Positions 37,991 through 47,325 of a stretch of 64,000 bases of DNA are shown here, in pieces. The position numbers were made by a program, and so were the translations under genes. The notes beneath the pieces are model-generated. The model had not been told where the DNA came from, searched no databases, and saw nothing but the letters and a program-made list of their open reading frames with translations. Each line of letters opens with the position of its first letter. The stretch's first letter is position 1. Origin of the DNA: Streptococcus ilei (GTDB lineage: Bacteria; Bacillota; Bacilli; Lactobacillales; Streptococcaceae); assembly GCF_000479335.1 (NCBI RefSeq), contig NC_022584.1, positions 1,860,001-1,924,000 on the forward strand. Reading direction: 5' to 3'.

Positions 37991-39331
37991 TTAGACTTCT
38001 TTGCCTGCTAACCGTCGAATGGTCTCGGCATAAATTTCCATTGCACGATACAAATCATCCAGTTTGGCTCGTTCATTCGCCTGGTGCTCTGTTTGGAGAG
38101 CATCAGGGAAGAGGGCCCCATAAGCCACACAATTTTCCATGGTTCGAGCAAAAGTAGCTCCTCCTGAGGACATAGCTGGAGTCTGATCCCCCGTTTCTTC
38201 TTGGTAGACCGCCATCAGAGTACTCACCAACGGACTATCTAATGGAACGTACAGGGGAGCTACATAATCAAACTCTTCATACTGAAGTTGATAGCTAGCT
38301 GCCACTTCAGTTAATCGCTCTACTAAAGCATCCTTATCTGCTAGGACAGGGATCCGAATATCAATCCCGATTTCAGATTGCTCTTCATCAATAGAGAGGG
38401 TCGCAATATTGAAGGAAAGAGCACCACTTGGTTCATCTTTGATTTCACCAAAGAGAGCTGCTCCTATCGCATCTTCCCCAACAGCATCTGCTATAAAGAG
38501 AAGGGCTGGATGAGGCTGGATCAAGGAAAGACTTTCCGCTAAGCCGACAATAGCATTGACACCCTCAGCCGCATCCTTGGAGTGTTTAGACAGTCCAAGA
38601 ACGGTTACTGCTCCAGTTTCTTCTGTATAGTTCACACCACTTTGCTCGATCACTGGTAAAAGTTCCTCTAAGCGTTCCCCTTTATAAGTTGCCTTATCTG
38701 GTACCACGTTAAGGGCACGACCAGCTTGTAAAGGACGATCCTCCCAGCCTGGTCCATGGAGCTTCACTTGAAGCAAGCCTTTTTCAGCATAGGTTAATGG
38801 GAAGGACGAATCTGGAGCAAAGCCAAGATCTGCTTTTTCTTCTAGCTGATTGTAGCGGTTCATACAGCGCCAGAGAGTTTCCTCGTCCGTACCAAATATA
38901 AAGCGAATCCGTTTGGTAAATACAAGTCCTTGGTCAAGCAGACTCTTAACTGCGTAAAGGGCCGCAAGGGATGGCCCCTTGTCATCTTGTACTCCACGTC
39001 CGATCAACCATCCATCTTTCAGAGTCGCCTCAAAAGGTGGCGTCTGCCAATCTTCTAAATCACCGGCTGGAACAACATCCAAGTGACAAAGAACGGCCAG
39101 GAGTTCTTCCCCCTGACCGATCTCTGCATATCCATAGTATCCTTCAGGATCTAGATAGGTTTGAAAGCCCATTTCTTGAGCAATTTCTAACGTTTTCTCA
39201 AGGACATCTTGGATAGCTTGTCCAAACGGTGTTCCATTTTCGCCTTCGTTTAAAACCGAAGGATAAGAAATGATGGTTTGAAGAGAGGTTAAAAACTGCT
39301 CTTTTACATCGTCCTTTATTCTATTTTTCAT
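37991..39331 (-). CDS. pepV: M20 family dipeptidase (PepV-like)
   Basis: 446 residues. Zinc peptidase releasing amino acids from dipeptides in the cytoplasm. Metal ligands and catalytic residues are visible: LCHLDVVPAGD, GVQDDKG, the Glu pair in FGTDEET, APDSSFP, and the C-terminal His in TEHQANE. Length and the lid-domain insertion fit PepV. The start follows AGGTG. Only 55 bases separate it from a truncated 23S rRNA gene, so its promoter is limited to TACAAT (39351-39356 on the minus strand) and sequence inside or next to the rRNA fragment. Confidence 0.88.
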   Translation of the reverse strand: MKNRIKDDVKEQFLTSLQTIISYPSVLNEGENGTPFGQAIQDVLEKTLEIAQEMGFQTYLDPEGYYGYAEIGQGEELLAVLCHLDVVPAGDLEDWQTPPFEATLKDGWLIGRGVQDDKGPSLAALYAVKSLLDQGLVFTKRIRFIFGTDEETLWRCMNRYNQLEEKADLGFAPDSSFPLTYAEKGLLQVKLHGPGWEDRPLQAGRALNVVPDKATYKGERLEELLPVIEQSGVNYTEETGAVTVLGLSKHSKDAAEGVNAIVGLAESLSLIQPHPALLFIADAVGEDAIGAALFGEIKDEPSGALSFNIATLSIDEEQSEIGIDIRIPVLADKDALVERLTEVAASYQLQYEEFDYVAPLYVPLDSPLVSTLMAVYQEETGDQTPAMSSGGATFARTMENCVAYGALFPDALQTEHQANERAKLDDLYRAMEIYAETIRRLAGKEV

Positions 39332-39386
39332 GAAACACCTACTTTATTCTATTGTAAGAATGGAACCACAGTTCCTAGTAGAAGAA

Positions 39387-40050
<664 letters not shown>

Positions 40051-40132
40051 AAAGTAACTGAGGATATTTACAGCCGTTTAGATTTTTGTTAGAATATAGG
40101 TATTCAATTTTGAATGTTCATCATTCAGAGTT

Positions 40133-40246
40133 AAGTGACGATAGCCTAGGAGATACACCTGTACCCATGCCGAACACAGAAGTTAAGCCCTAGAACGCCG
40201 GAAGTAGTTGGGGGTTGCCCCCTGTGAGATATGGTAGTCGCTTAGC
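40133..40246 (+). rRNA. rrf: 5S rRNA
   Basis: Complete 5S sequence with pairing ends AAGTGACGATAGCC...GGTAGTCGCTTAGC and the conserved CCGAACACAGAAGTTAAGC segment. Ends may be off by a few bases. It follows the 23S 3' end by about 85 bases. Confidence 0.95.
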
Positions 40247-40251
40247 TTTTT

Positions 40252-40325
40252 TCCGCCATAGCTCAGTTGGTAGTAGCGCATGACTGTTAATCATGATGTC
40301 GTAGGTTCGAGTCCTACTGGCGGAG
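40252..40325 (+). tRNA. tRNA-Asn (anticodon GTT)
   Basis: Acceptor stem TCCGCCA/TGGCGGA, anticodon loop CTGTTAA with GTT at 40286-40288, T arm GTAGGTTCGAGTCCTAC. CCA is not encoded. Standard position after 5S in streptococcal rRNA operons. Confidence 0.96.
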
Positions 40326-40328
40326 TAA

Positions 40329-40350
40329 GTGCCCGAAAGGGTTTTTTTAT
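40329..40350 (+). terminator. Terminator after tRNA-Asn
   Basis: Short GCCC-GAAA-GGGT hairpin followed by TTTTTTTATTTTTC; short stem but long T tract. Confidence 0.55.
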
Positions 40351-40372
40351 TTTTCTTTTTTATTAGATAAGT

Positions 40373-40398
40373 AAAAAAGGTTCTTTCGAACCTTTTTT
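40373..40398 (-). terminator. Terminator of the aspartate kinase gene (bidirectional)
   Basis: AAAAAAGGTTC-TTTC-GAACCTTTTTT, perfect 11-bp stem, T run on both strands. Confidence 0.88.
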
Positions 40399-41747
40399 TA
40401 GTTAAAGAATACATTGTATAGAGCTTTTATGGCTTGTTTTTCTTGTTCTTGATTAACTACAAACATGATAGAAACTTCACTGGATCCTTGGGAAATCATT
40501 TGGATATTAATGTTGTTTTCTGATAAAGCTTTCGTAGCTGTTGCAGTTACACCGATCTGATTTTTCATATTTTCTCCTACTATCATGATAATAGAAAGAT
40601 CATGTTCGATTTCTGCATAGTCCACTTGTAAGTCTTGGATTAAATGTTTTAAGATTTCTTGTTCTTTAATTGGGGTTAGTTCTTTCGAACGTAGAATAAC
40701 CGATAAATCGTCAATTCCAGTTGGCATGTGATCCCAACTAATATTCAAATCTTCTAAAATTTGTAATAGTTTTCTACCAAAACCGACTTCTCTATTCATT
40801 AGGTACTTTGTGGTATTAATGCTGACAAATCCAGAATCTCCTGCTATTCCAACAACTTTAACATTTTCATCGATATGGTTCAGCACAATCTTGGTACCTG
40901 GATGTTTTGGATTGTTGGTGTTTTTAATGACCATTGGAATTTTTCCACGATATGCAGGAACAAGTGCTTCATCATGGAGGACACTAAAGCCAGCATAGGC
41001 TAATTCCCGCATCTCTTTATAGGTTAATTCAGGAATAGAATGAGGATGTTTAATGATTCCTGGGTGGGCTGCAAAAATACCGTCTACGTCCGTAAAGTTC
41101 TCGTAGAGATCTGCTTTAACTCCGGCTGCGATAATGGATCCTGTAATGTCAGATCCTCCTCTTGAGAATGTACATACTTGGTCTTCTTTTGTAATTCCAA
41201 AGAATCCTGGGATAACTAAAATCTCATTATGGTTTATCAGTTCTTCAATCTTGTCATAACTAGAAGGGAGAATACGGGCATTGCAAGGTTCACTTGTTAC
41301 AAAAATACCTGCATTTTTTGGGTGGATATATTTTGCTTCTAAGCCTTTTTTAACAAAGTAGGCTGCAATCAGTTTTGCATTATTGTTTTCTCCAGCTGCC
41401 AAGAAGGTATCATATAAGAAGGTGTTATCGGATTTGGGAAGTGTTGCAAGAGACTTGATATCTCTAGAAATCTCTTCAATTATTTCCTCGTCCAAGTCTA
41501 ACTCCTCTGTAATAGAACGATAGCGATTGATAATCCATTCTTGACTTTGACTAGTATCTTTTCCGTTGGTATATTCTTTGTAATACTTAATGAGGGCATC
41601 TGTAACTTTTGTATCCTCAGGATTTCGTTTTCCTGGGGCAGAGACGACAACGTATTTACGGGTTTCATCTTCTTTAACGATATTGAATACTTTTTCTAGC
41701 TGGGTAGCAGATGCTAATGAACTACCACCAAATTTAACTACTTTCAT
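40398..41747 (-). CDS. Aspartate kinase
   Basis: 449 residues from the ATG at 41747, chosen because AAAGGAG lies five bases upstream and the protein then begins MKVVKFGGSSLAS, the family start. Phosphorylates aspartate, the first step to lysine, threonine and methionine. Kinase domain with FGGSS and the Gly-rich CTFSRGGSDITG motif, then two ACT domains (about 300-449) for feedback control. Monofunctional. Divergent from the fab cluster; no lysine riboswitch seen upstream. Confidence 0.94.
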   Translation of the reverse strand: MKVVKFGGSSLASATQLEKVFNIVKEDETRKYVVVSAPGKRNPEDTKVTDALIKYYKEYTNGKDTSQSQEWIINRYRSITEELDLDEEIIEEISRDIKSLATLPKSDNTFLYDTFLAAGENNNAKLIAAYFVKKGLEAKYIHPKNAGIFVTSEPCNARILPSSYDKIEELINHNEILVIPGFFGITKEDQVCTFSRGGSDITGSIIAAGVKADLYENFTDVDGIFAAHPGIIKHPHSIPELTYKEMRELAYAGFSVLHDEALVPAYRGKIPMVIKNTNNPKHPGTKIVLNHIDENVKVVGIAGDSGFVSINTTKYLMNREVGFGRKLLQILEDLNISWDHMPTGIDDLSVILRSKELTPIKEQEILKHLIQDLQVDYAEIEHDLSIIMIVGENMKNQIGVTATATKALSENNINIQMISQGSSEVSIMFVVNQEQEKQAIKALYNVFFN

Positions 41748-41775
41748 GTGGACTCCTTTACACAACTTTCTTTAA

Positions 41776-41804
41776 ATTATACCAAAGATAGGGCCTTGTT
41801 ACAA
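41776..41804 (-). promoter_or_regulatory. Promoter of the aspartate kinase gene
   Basis: On the minus strand TTGTAA, 17-bp spacer, TATAAT. Confidence 0.75.
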
Positions 41805-41866
41805 TCTAAAATAGCACTGTTATCAAGGGAGTCTTTCGGATGAGACACTTTGTTATGAAAATGTAA

Positions 41867-41895
41867 TTTACTTCTCAAAGTAGTTGTGCTAAAAT
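41867..41895 (+). promoter_or_regulatory. Promoter of fabM
   Basis: TTTACT, 17-bp spacer, extended -10 TGCTAAAAT. Confidence 0.62.
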
Positions 41896-41913
41896 AATAT
41901 AAAAATAAACAAG

Positions 41914-41926
41914 TTCAACTATCAAA
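41914..41926 (+). promoter_or_regulatory. Degenerate FabT-like site upstream of fabM
   Basis: TTCAACTATCAAA differs from TTTGAT-N-ATCAAA at three positions, about 18 bp after the -10. Weak candidate. Confidence 0.35.
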
Positions 41927-41960
41927 TAATATGAATAGCTAATTAGTAAAGAGGTAGCTT

Positions 41961-42752
41961 ATGGTGTTCGAAACGATTATATTTTCTGTAGAAGAGGATC
42001 TCGCATCCATTATTTTAAATAGGCCTGAGGTTTCAAATGGTTTTAACATTCCAATGTGTCAGGAAATTCTTGAAGCATTAGAATTAGCTGAGCAGAACGC
42101 AGACGTTCGTTTTATTTTATTTAAAGCAGTCGGAAAGGTTTTTTCAGTCGGTGGTGATCTAGCAGAGATGAAACGGGCTGTCGATGCCGATGATATCGAT
42201 TCTTTAACGCAAATTGCGGAATTGGTTAATCAAATCTCTAAAAGAATGAAGCAAATTCCAAAACCAGTGATTATGGTTGCAGATGGTGCGGTTGCAGGAG
42301 CAACTGCTAATATGGCAGTAGCGGCAGATTTTTGTATTGCGTCTGATAAAGCGAAGTTTATTCAAGCCTTTGTTGGAGTCGGTTTAGCTCCTGATGCAGG
42401 TGGTCTTTTCCTTTTAGGAAGAGCGATTGGTTTGAGTAGAGCAACTCAGTTAGCGATGACTGGTGAACCATTAGGTGCTGAAAAGGCTCTGGAATATGGA
42501 GTTGTTTATAAGGTTTCTGAAGTAGAAAAATTAGATAAGACTGCCAATCAACTTCTCATGAAGTTAAGACGTAGCTCAGACAATTCTTTTGCTGCGATTA
42601 AGGAGTTGGCATGGTCTAGTATGTTGATTGACTGGGATCGCTATGCCGAAATTGAGTTGAAGTTACAAAGAAATCTATCTCTAAAAGAAGACTTCAAAGA
42701 GGGAGTGATAGCCTATTCAGAGCGTCGGCGGCCAAAATTTCAAGGAAAATAA
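41961..42752 (+). CDS. fabM: trans-2-decenoyl-ACP isomerase FabM
   Basis: 263 residues, crotonase fold. Isomerises trans-2 to cis-3-decenoyl-ACP, the branch point for unsaturated fatty acids in streptococci. Oxyanion-hole segments are visible: [16 protein letters not shown] (about 56-71) and [18 protein letters not shown]. First gene of the fab region and followed by fabT as in pneumococci. GAGGT precedes the ATG. Confidence 0.9.
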   Translation: MVFETIIFSVEEDLASIILNRPEVSNGFNIPMCQEILEALELAEQNADVRFILFKAVGKVFSVGGDLAEMKRAVDADDIDSLTQIAELVNQISKRMKQIPKPVIMVADGAVAGATANMAVAADFCIASDKAKFIQAFVGVGLAPDAGGLFLLGRAIGLSRATQLAMTGEPLGAEKALEYGVVYKVSEVEKLDKTANQLLMKLRRSSDNSFAAIKELAWSSMLIDWDRYAEIELKLQRNLSLKEDFKEGVIAYSERRRPKFQGK

Positions 42753-42786
42753 AAACGTAAAATTTCTATGTTTTTGTTGTTGAGGC

Positions 42787-42815
42787 TTGCTATTTGGTTT
42801 GAATTTTGATAAAAT
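42787..42815 (+). promoter_or_regulatory. Promoter of fabT
   Basis: TTGCTA, 17-bp spacer, extended -10 TGATAAAAT. Confidence 0.68.
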
Positions 42816-42827
42816 TCGATTATCAAA
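42815..42827 (+). promoter_or_regulatory. FabT operator at the fabT promoter
   Basis: TTCGATTATCAAA, one mismatch from the TTTGAT-N-ATCAAA palindrome, touching the -10 and covering the expected transcript start. Autorepression by FabT is established in pneumococci. Confidence 0.72.
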
Positions 42828-42850
42828 GTAATGAATAGGGGGTGTGGTTT

Positions 42851-43285
42851 TTGAATTTTCAACTAGTCAATGATTATCTTACATCCATTTTTAACAACGT
42901 ATTAGTCATCGAAGAAACTAGTTTACGTAGCAGTCGATTTAATGATGTTTCTATCAAGGAAATGCACACAATTGATGTGATCGGCTCAACACCAAACGCA
43001 ACTCCAAGTGATATTTCGCGTTCGTTAATGGTAACGTTAGGTACAGTCACTACCAGTTTAAATAATCTTGAACGAAAAGGTTATATTGAACGAACCAGGT
43101 CTGAAGTTGATCGTCGTGTTGTCCATTTGAGTTTGACAAAAAGAGGAAAGCTCTTGTATCGCCTTCACCAACAATTTCACAAGCGGATGGTCAATCAGAT
43201 TATCGATGGGATGTCTCCAGATGAACGGAAAGTGATGCAAAAAGGTTTGCAGAACCTTTATCGTTTCTTGGAGGAGTTGAAATAA
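42851..43285 (+). CDS. fabT: Fatty-acid biosynthesis repressor FabT (MarR family)
   Basis: 144 residues from the TTG at 42851; AGGGGG eight bases upstream and the resulting start [22 protein letters not shown] match the family, while the in-frame GTG at 42842 overlaps the ribosome site. Winged helix with recognition part [32 protein letters not shown]. Represses fab genes when bound to long-chain acyl-ACP. Stop overlaps fabH (TAATG). A TTG start suggests low expression. Confidence 0.92.
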   Translation: MNFQLVNDYLTSIFNNVLVIEETSLRSSRFNDVSIKEMHTIDVIGSTPNATPSDISRSLMVTLGTVTTSLNNLERKGYIERTRSEVDRRVVHLSLTKRGKLLYRLHQQFHKRMVNQIIDGMSPDERKVMQKGLQNLYRFLEELK

Positions 43286-44259
43286 TGACTTTTGCAAAAA
43301 TAAGTCAAGTAGCCCATTATTCGCCTAGCCAAGTGATTTCCAATCAAGATCTTTCTGAACGGATGGATACCAGCGATGAGTGGATTGCAAGTCGGACAGG
43401 AATTCGGAAGCGACATATATCCAAGTCGGAATCAACCAGCGATTTAGCTGCGGAAGTAGCTCGTCGCTTACTTAAAAAGAGTGGTTTACATGCGGATCAG
43501 TTGGATTTTATCTTTGTTGCAACAATTTCTCCGGATTCTATGATGCCATCTACAGCTGCTCGCGTTCAAGCTAAAATTGGGGCCTCTAGAGCTTTTGTTT
43601 TTGATTTGACAGCTGCTTGTAGTGGATTTGTCTTTGCGCTTGCGACTGCTGAAAAGTTTATTCGCTCTGGACAGTACAAACGAGGAATTGTTATCGGAAG
43701 TGAAACCTTGTCGAAAGTGATCGATTGGGAAGATCGGACAACAGCAGTCTTATTTGGAGATGGTGCTGGTGGCGTTTTATTGGAAGCTTCCGAGCAACAA
43801 ACTTTTTTAGCAGAAAGTCTGTTTTCAGATGGTTCCCGTGGAGAGGTTCTTCAATCATCATCTGTTGGTTTATCTTCACCATATTCTGATAAGGAAGAAG
43901 ATAAAAAATATTTGTCAATGGATGGGAGAGCAGTCTTTGATTTTGCTATTCGGGATGTGGCTAAGAGTATTAAAAATGTGTTAGCAGCTGCTCCAGTGCC
44001 TGTTGAGGAGATTGATTATTTTCTTCTGCACCAAGCAAATGACCGTATCTTAGATAAAATGGCTAAGAAAATCGGGGTTGATCGGGAAAAACTTCCTGCA
44101 AACATGATGGAATATGGTAACACGAGTGCCGCAAGTATTCCAATTTTATTATCGGAGTGTGTCGACCAAGGACTGATCAAATTGGATGGAAGTCAAACAA
44201 TTCTTCTGTCTGGATTTGGTGGAGGTTTGACATGGGGCTCACTTCTTGTTACAATCTAG
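43285..44259 (+). CDS. fabH: 3-oxoacyl-ACP synthase III FabH
   Basis: 324 residues. Starts fatty-acid chains by condensing acetyl-CoA with malonyl-ACP. Catalytic Cys in [13 protein letters not shown] (about 113), His in [10 protein letters not shown], Asn in EYGNTSAAS. Usual length. Coupled to fabT by one shared base. Confidence 0.95.
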   Translation: MTFAKISQVAHYSPSQVISNQDLSERMDTSDEWIASRTGIRKRHISKSESTSDLAAEVARRLLKKSGLHADQLDFIFVATISPDSMMPSTAARVQAKIGASRAFVFDLTAACSGFVFALATAEKFIRSGQYKRGIVIGSETLSKVIDWEDRTTAVLFGDGAGGVLLEASEQQTFLAESLFSDGSRGEVLQSSSVGLSSPYSDKEEDKKYLSMDGRAVFDFAIRDVAKSIKNVLAAAPVPVEEIDYFLLHQANDRILDKMAKKIGVDREKLPANMMEYGNTSAASIPILLSECVDQGLIKLDGSQTILLSGFGGGLTWGSLLVTI

Positions 44260-44314
44260 TTAAACATGTGGTAACACATTTTAAAAATTTTTTATTATTT
44301 TAAGGAGGCCAATC

Positions 44315-44539
44315 ATGGCAGTATTTGAAAAAGTACAAGAAATTATCGTTGAAGAACTTGGTAAAGAACCATCAGAAGTAACACTTGAGTCTACTTTTGA
44401 AGATCTTGAAGCTGATTCATTGGATTTGTTCCAAGTGATTTCAGAAATTGAAGATGCATTCGACATTCAAATTGAAACTGAAGAAGGATTGTCTACTGTA
44501 GGTGACCTTGTTGCTTACGTAGAAGAAAAAACTAAATAA
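44315..44539 (+). CDS. acpP: Acyl carrier protein
   Basis: 74 residues, acidic. Phosphopantetheine attachment Ser in [11 protein letters not shown] (near 38). Carries acyl chains for the Fab enzymes around it. TTAAGGAGG before the ATG and highly biased codons indicate strong expression. A hairpin follows. Confidence 0.95.
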   Translation: MAVFEKVQEIIVEELGKEPSEVTLESTFEDLEADSLDLFQVISEIEDAFDIQIETEEGLSTVGDLVAYVEEKTK

Positions 44540-44547
44540 TAATGGAT

Positions 44548-44577
44548 GAGAGTATCGAAAGATATTCTCTCTTGTTT
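44548..44577 (+). terminator. Hairpin after acpP
   Basis: GAGAGTATC-GAAA-GATATTCTC followed by TCTTGTTT; probably partial termination giving excess acpP transcript. Confidence 0.6.
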
Positions 44578-44586
44578 AGGTAATAG

Positions 44587-44599
44587 TTTGACGCTCAAA
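44587..44599 (+). promoter_or_regulatory. FabT operator upstream of fabK
   Basis: TTTGACGCTCAAA, perfect TTTGA/TCAAA arms. It lies in a larger inverted repeat, TAATAGTTTGA (44581-44591) with TCAAACTATTA (44614-44624). FabT binding upstream of fabK is established in pneumococci. Confidence 0.7.
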
Positions 44600-44649
44600 G
44601 CAAAGAACCGCTTTCAAACTATTACTTAAGCGAAAATGAGGAAGGTACT

Positions 44650-45615
44650 ATGCAAACACGAATTACAGAATTATTAAACATTAAATATCCAATTTTCCAA
44701 GGTGGTATGGCTTGGGTAGCAGATGGAGATCTTGCTGGAGCTGTATCCAATGCAGGTGGTCTTGGGATCATCGGTGGAGGAAATGCACCTAAAGAAGTTG
44801 TCAAAGCGAATATTGATCGTGTCAAATCCATTACTGACAAACCTTTTGGAGTGAATATCATGCTCCTCTCTCCTTTTGCAGATGACATTGTTGACTTGGT
44901 TATCGAAGAAGGGGTTAAAGTTGTTACCACTGGTGCAGGGAATCCTGGGAAATATATGGATCGTTTCCACGAAGCTGGCATTACCGTTATTCCAGTTGTA
45001 CCTTCAGTAGCTTTAGCAAAACGGATGGAAAAACTAGGTGCGGATGCTGTGATTGCTGAAGGAATGGAAGCAGGTGGGCATATTGGTAAATTGACTACCA
45101 TGACCCTGGTTCGTCAAGTGGTCGAAGCTGTTTCTATTCCCGTTATTGGTGCTGGTGGTGTGGCTGATGGTGCTGGAGCAGCTGCAGTCTTCATGCTTGG
45201 AGCAGCTGCTGTTCAAGTGGGAACACGATTTGTCGTAGCTAAAGAATCAAATGCTCACCAAAACTTTAAGAATAAAATCTTGAAAGCTAAAGACATTGAT
45301 ACAGTAGTGTCTGCGTCAGTTGTTGGCCATCCAGTTCGTGCGATTAAGAATAAATTGGCTTCTGCCTATAACCAAGCGGAAAAAGATTTCTTGGCAGGTA
45401 AGAAGACTCAAGAAGAAATTGAAGAATTAGGAGCAGGTGCTCTTCGCAATGCTGTTGTGGACGGAGACGTTGATAACGGATCTGTGATGGCAGGACAAAT
45501 TGCAGGTCTCGTAGGTAAAGAAGAAACCTGTGCTGAAATCTTGGAAGATATCTATTTTGGAGCTGCTAAAGTCATTCAGAAAGAAGCAGCTCGCTGGGCA
45601 GATGTCAAATTCTAA
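44650..45615 (+). CDS. fabK: Enoyl-ACP reductase II FabK
   Basis: 321 residues, FMN-dependent TIM barrel, the enzyme that replaces FabI in streptococci and gives triclosan resistance. Reduces trans-2-enoyl-ACP. FMN-binding GGMAWVADGDLAGAVSNAGGLGIIGGGN near the N-terminus and catalytic His144 in AEGMEAGGHIGKLT. AGGAAGG precedes the start. Confidence 0.96.
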   Translation: MQTRITELLNIKYPIFQGGMAWVADGDLAGAVSNAGGLGIIGGGNAPKEVVKANIDRVKSITDKPFGVNIMLLSPFADDIVDLVIEEGVKVVTTGAGNPGKYMDRFHEAGITVIPVVPSVALAKRMEKLGADAVIAEGMEAGGHIGKLTTMTLVRQVVEAVSIPVIGAGGVADGAGAAAVFMLGAAAVQVGTRFVVAKESNAHQNFKNKILKAKDIDTVVSASVVGHPVRAIKNKLASAYNQAEKDFLAGKKTQEEIEELGAGALRNAVVDGDVDNGSVMAGQIAGLVGKEETCAEILEDIYFGAAKVIQKEAARWADVKF

Positions 45616-45639
45616 CAAGTAAAGGAAAGGAAGAGGACA

Positions 45640-46560
45640 GTGACAAAACGTGCTTTCTTATTTGCTGGTCAAGGTGCCCAAAAATTGGGGATGGCTAGTG
45701 ACTTGTATGCAACTTATCCGATTGTTAAGGAGACATTTGATACTGCAAGTCAGATTTTGGGCTATGATTTACGAGAATTGATTGATTCTGATGAAGACAA
45801 GCTCAATCAAACACGCTTTACCCAACCGGCTATTTTGACAACTTCAGTAGCTATTTATCGTCTATTAGCAGAAAAGGGCATGACACCGGATATTGTTGCC
45901 GGTCTTTCTCTAGGAGAATATTCTGCTTTGGTTGCTGCAGGTGCTCTTTCTTTTGAAGAAGCAGTCGCTTTGGTAGCCAAGCGGGGTGAATTTATGGAAA
46001 CAGCTGCGCCTGCTGGAAGCGGGAAGATGGTAGCTGTCATGAATACTGATCCTGCCTTGATTGAAGAAATCTGTCAACAGGCTTCTGAAAAGGGAGTTGT
46101 AACACCAGCTAACTACAATACTCCTGCCCAAATTGTGATTGGTGGAGAGGTTGAAGCTGTGGATTATGCAGTTGAACTCTTACAAGAAGCAGGGGCAAAA
46201 CGGTTGATTCCTCTAAATGTCTCTGGTCCTTTCCATACGGCCTTACTTGCTTCTGCTAGTGAAAAACTAGCGACTGAACTTGAAAAAGTTACTTTTAAGG
46301 ACTTTAGCTTGCCTTTGGTTGGGAATACAGAAGCAAAGATCATGAAATCAGACGAAATCAAAGCTTTATTAGCTCGCCAGGTGATGGAGCCTGTTCGTTT
46401 CTATGATTCGATTGCAACGATTCAAGAGTTTGGAGTAGATGAAGTGATTGAAATTGGTCCAGGTAAGGTCTTGACTGGTTTCTTGAAAAAAATTGATAAA
46501 ACTCTTCCAACGAAAAATGTTGAGGATCAAGCAAGCCTTGATGCCTTACTGAACGAATAA
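45640..46560 (+). CDS. fabD: Malonyl-CoA:ACP transacylase FabD
   Basis: 306 residues with GTG start (GGAAGAGG upstream). Moves malonyl from CoA to ACP. FAGQGAQ near the N-terminus, active Ser in GLSLGEYSALVAAG (about 91), His in VSGPFHTALL. Usual length. Confidence 0.95.
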   Translation: MTKRAFLFAGQGAQKLGMASDLYATYPIVKETFDTASQILGYDLRELIDSDEDKLNQTRFTQPAILTTSVAIYRLLAEKGMTPDIVAGLSLGEYSALVAAGALSFEEAVALVAKRGEFMETAAPAGSGKMVAVMNTDPALIEEICQQASEKGVVTPANYNTPAQIVIGGEVEAVDYAVELLQEAGAKRLIPLNVSGPFHTALLASASEKLATELEKVTFKDFSLPLVGNTEAKIMKSDEIKALLARQVMEPVRFYDSIATIQEFGVDEVIEIGPGKVLTGFLKKIDKTLPTKNVEDQASLDALLNE

Positions 46561-46572
46561 GATGAGGTGACT

Positions 46573-47307
46573 ATGGAACTGAAGAATAAAAATGTATTTG
46601 TTACTGGCTCAAGTCGAGGCATTGGATTGGCTATTGCACATAAATTTGCGTCAAAAGGTGCCAACATTGTCTTAAATAGTCGTGGAGAGCTCCCTGCAGG
46701 TCTAGTGGATGAATTTGCCTCATACGGTGTGAAGGTAGTTGGCGTTACTGGGGATGTATCCCAAGCTACGGAAGCGAAACGAATGGTCGCGGAAGCGATT
46801 GAAGCACTTGGCTCAGTAGACATCCTTGTTAACAATGCTGGGATTACCAATGATAAGCTCATGTTAAAATTGACGGAAGAAGATTTTGAGCAAGTCTTGA
46901 AGGTGAATTTGACTGGTGCTTTTAATATGACACAATCAGTCTTAAAGCCGATGACCAAGGCGCGTGAAGGTGCTATCATTAACATGTCGAGTGTTGTCGG
47001 TCTGACAGGAAATGTTGGACAAGCTAACTATGCTGCCTCGAAAGCTGGTTTGATTGGTTTTTCTAAATCGGTAGCGCGTGAAGTAGCTGGTAGAAATGTC
47101 CGAGTCAATGTCATTGCGCCGGGCTTCATTGAGTCTGATATGACAGAAGGACTTCCGGAAAAAATTAAAGAAATGTCTCTCGCTCAAATTCCAATGAAAC
47201 GATTTGGAAATACAGAAGAAGTAGCAGATGTTGCAGTCTTTCTTGCGACTCAAGAATATCTAACAGGGCAAGTCATCGCAATTGATGGTGGCTTAACCAT
47301 GCAATAA
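46573..47307 (+). CDS. fabG: 3-oxoacyl-ACP reductase FabG
   Basis: 244 residues from the ATG at 46573 (GAGGTG just upstream; a GTG two codons earlier overlaps the ribosome site). NADPH-dependent short-chain dehydrogenase: TGSSRGIGLAIA cofactor motif, NNAG, catalytic Ser in NMSSVVG and Tyr-Lys in YAASKAG. Confidence 0.95.
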   Translation: MELKNKNVFVTGSSRGIGLAIAHKFASKGANIVLNSRGELPAGLVDEFASYGVKVVGVTGDVSQATEAKRMVAEAIEALGSVDILVNNAGITNDKLMLKLTEEDFEQVLKVNLTGAFNMTQSVLKPMTKAREGAIINMSSVVGLTGNVGQANYAASKAGLIGFSKSVAREVAGRNVRVNVIAPGFIESDMTEGLPEKIKEMSLAQIPMKRFGNTEEVADVAVFLATQEYLTGQVIAIDGGLTMQ

Positions 47308-47325
47308 AAAGAGGTAGGTTTTGAA

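Noticed and set aside
41748..41960. Lysine riboswitch or T-box before the aspartate kinase gene
   Set aside because: The distance from promoter to start is only about 30 bases, too short for either element.
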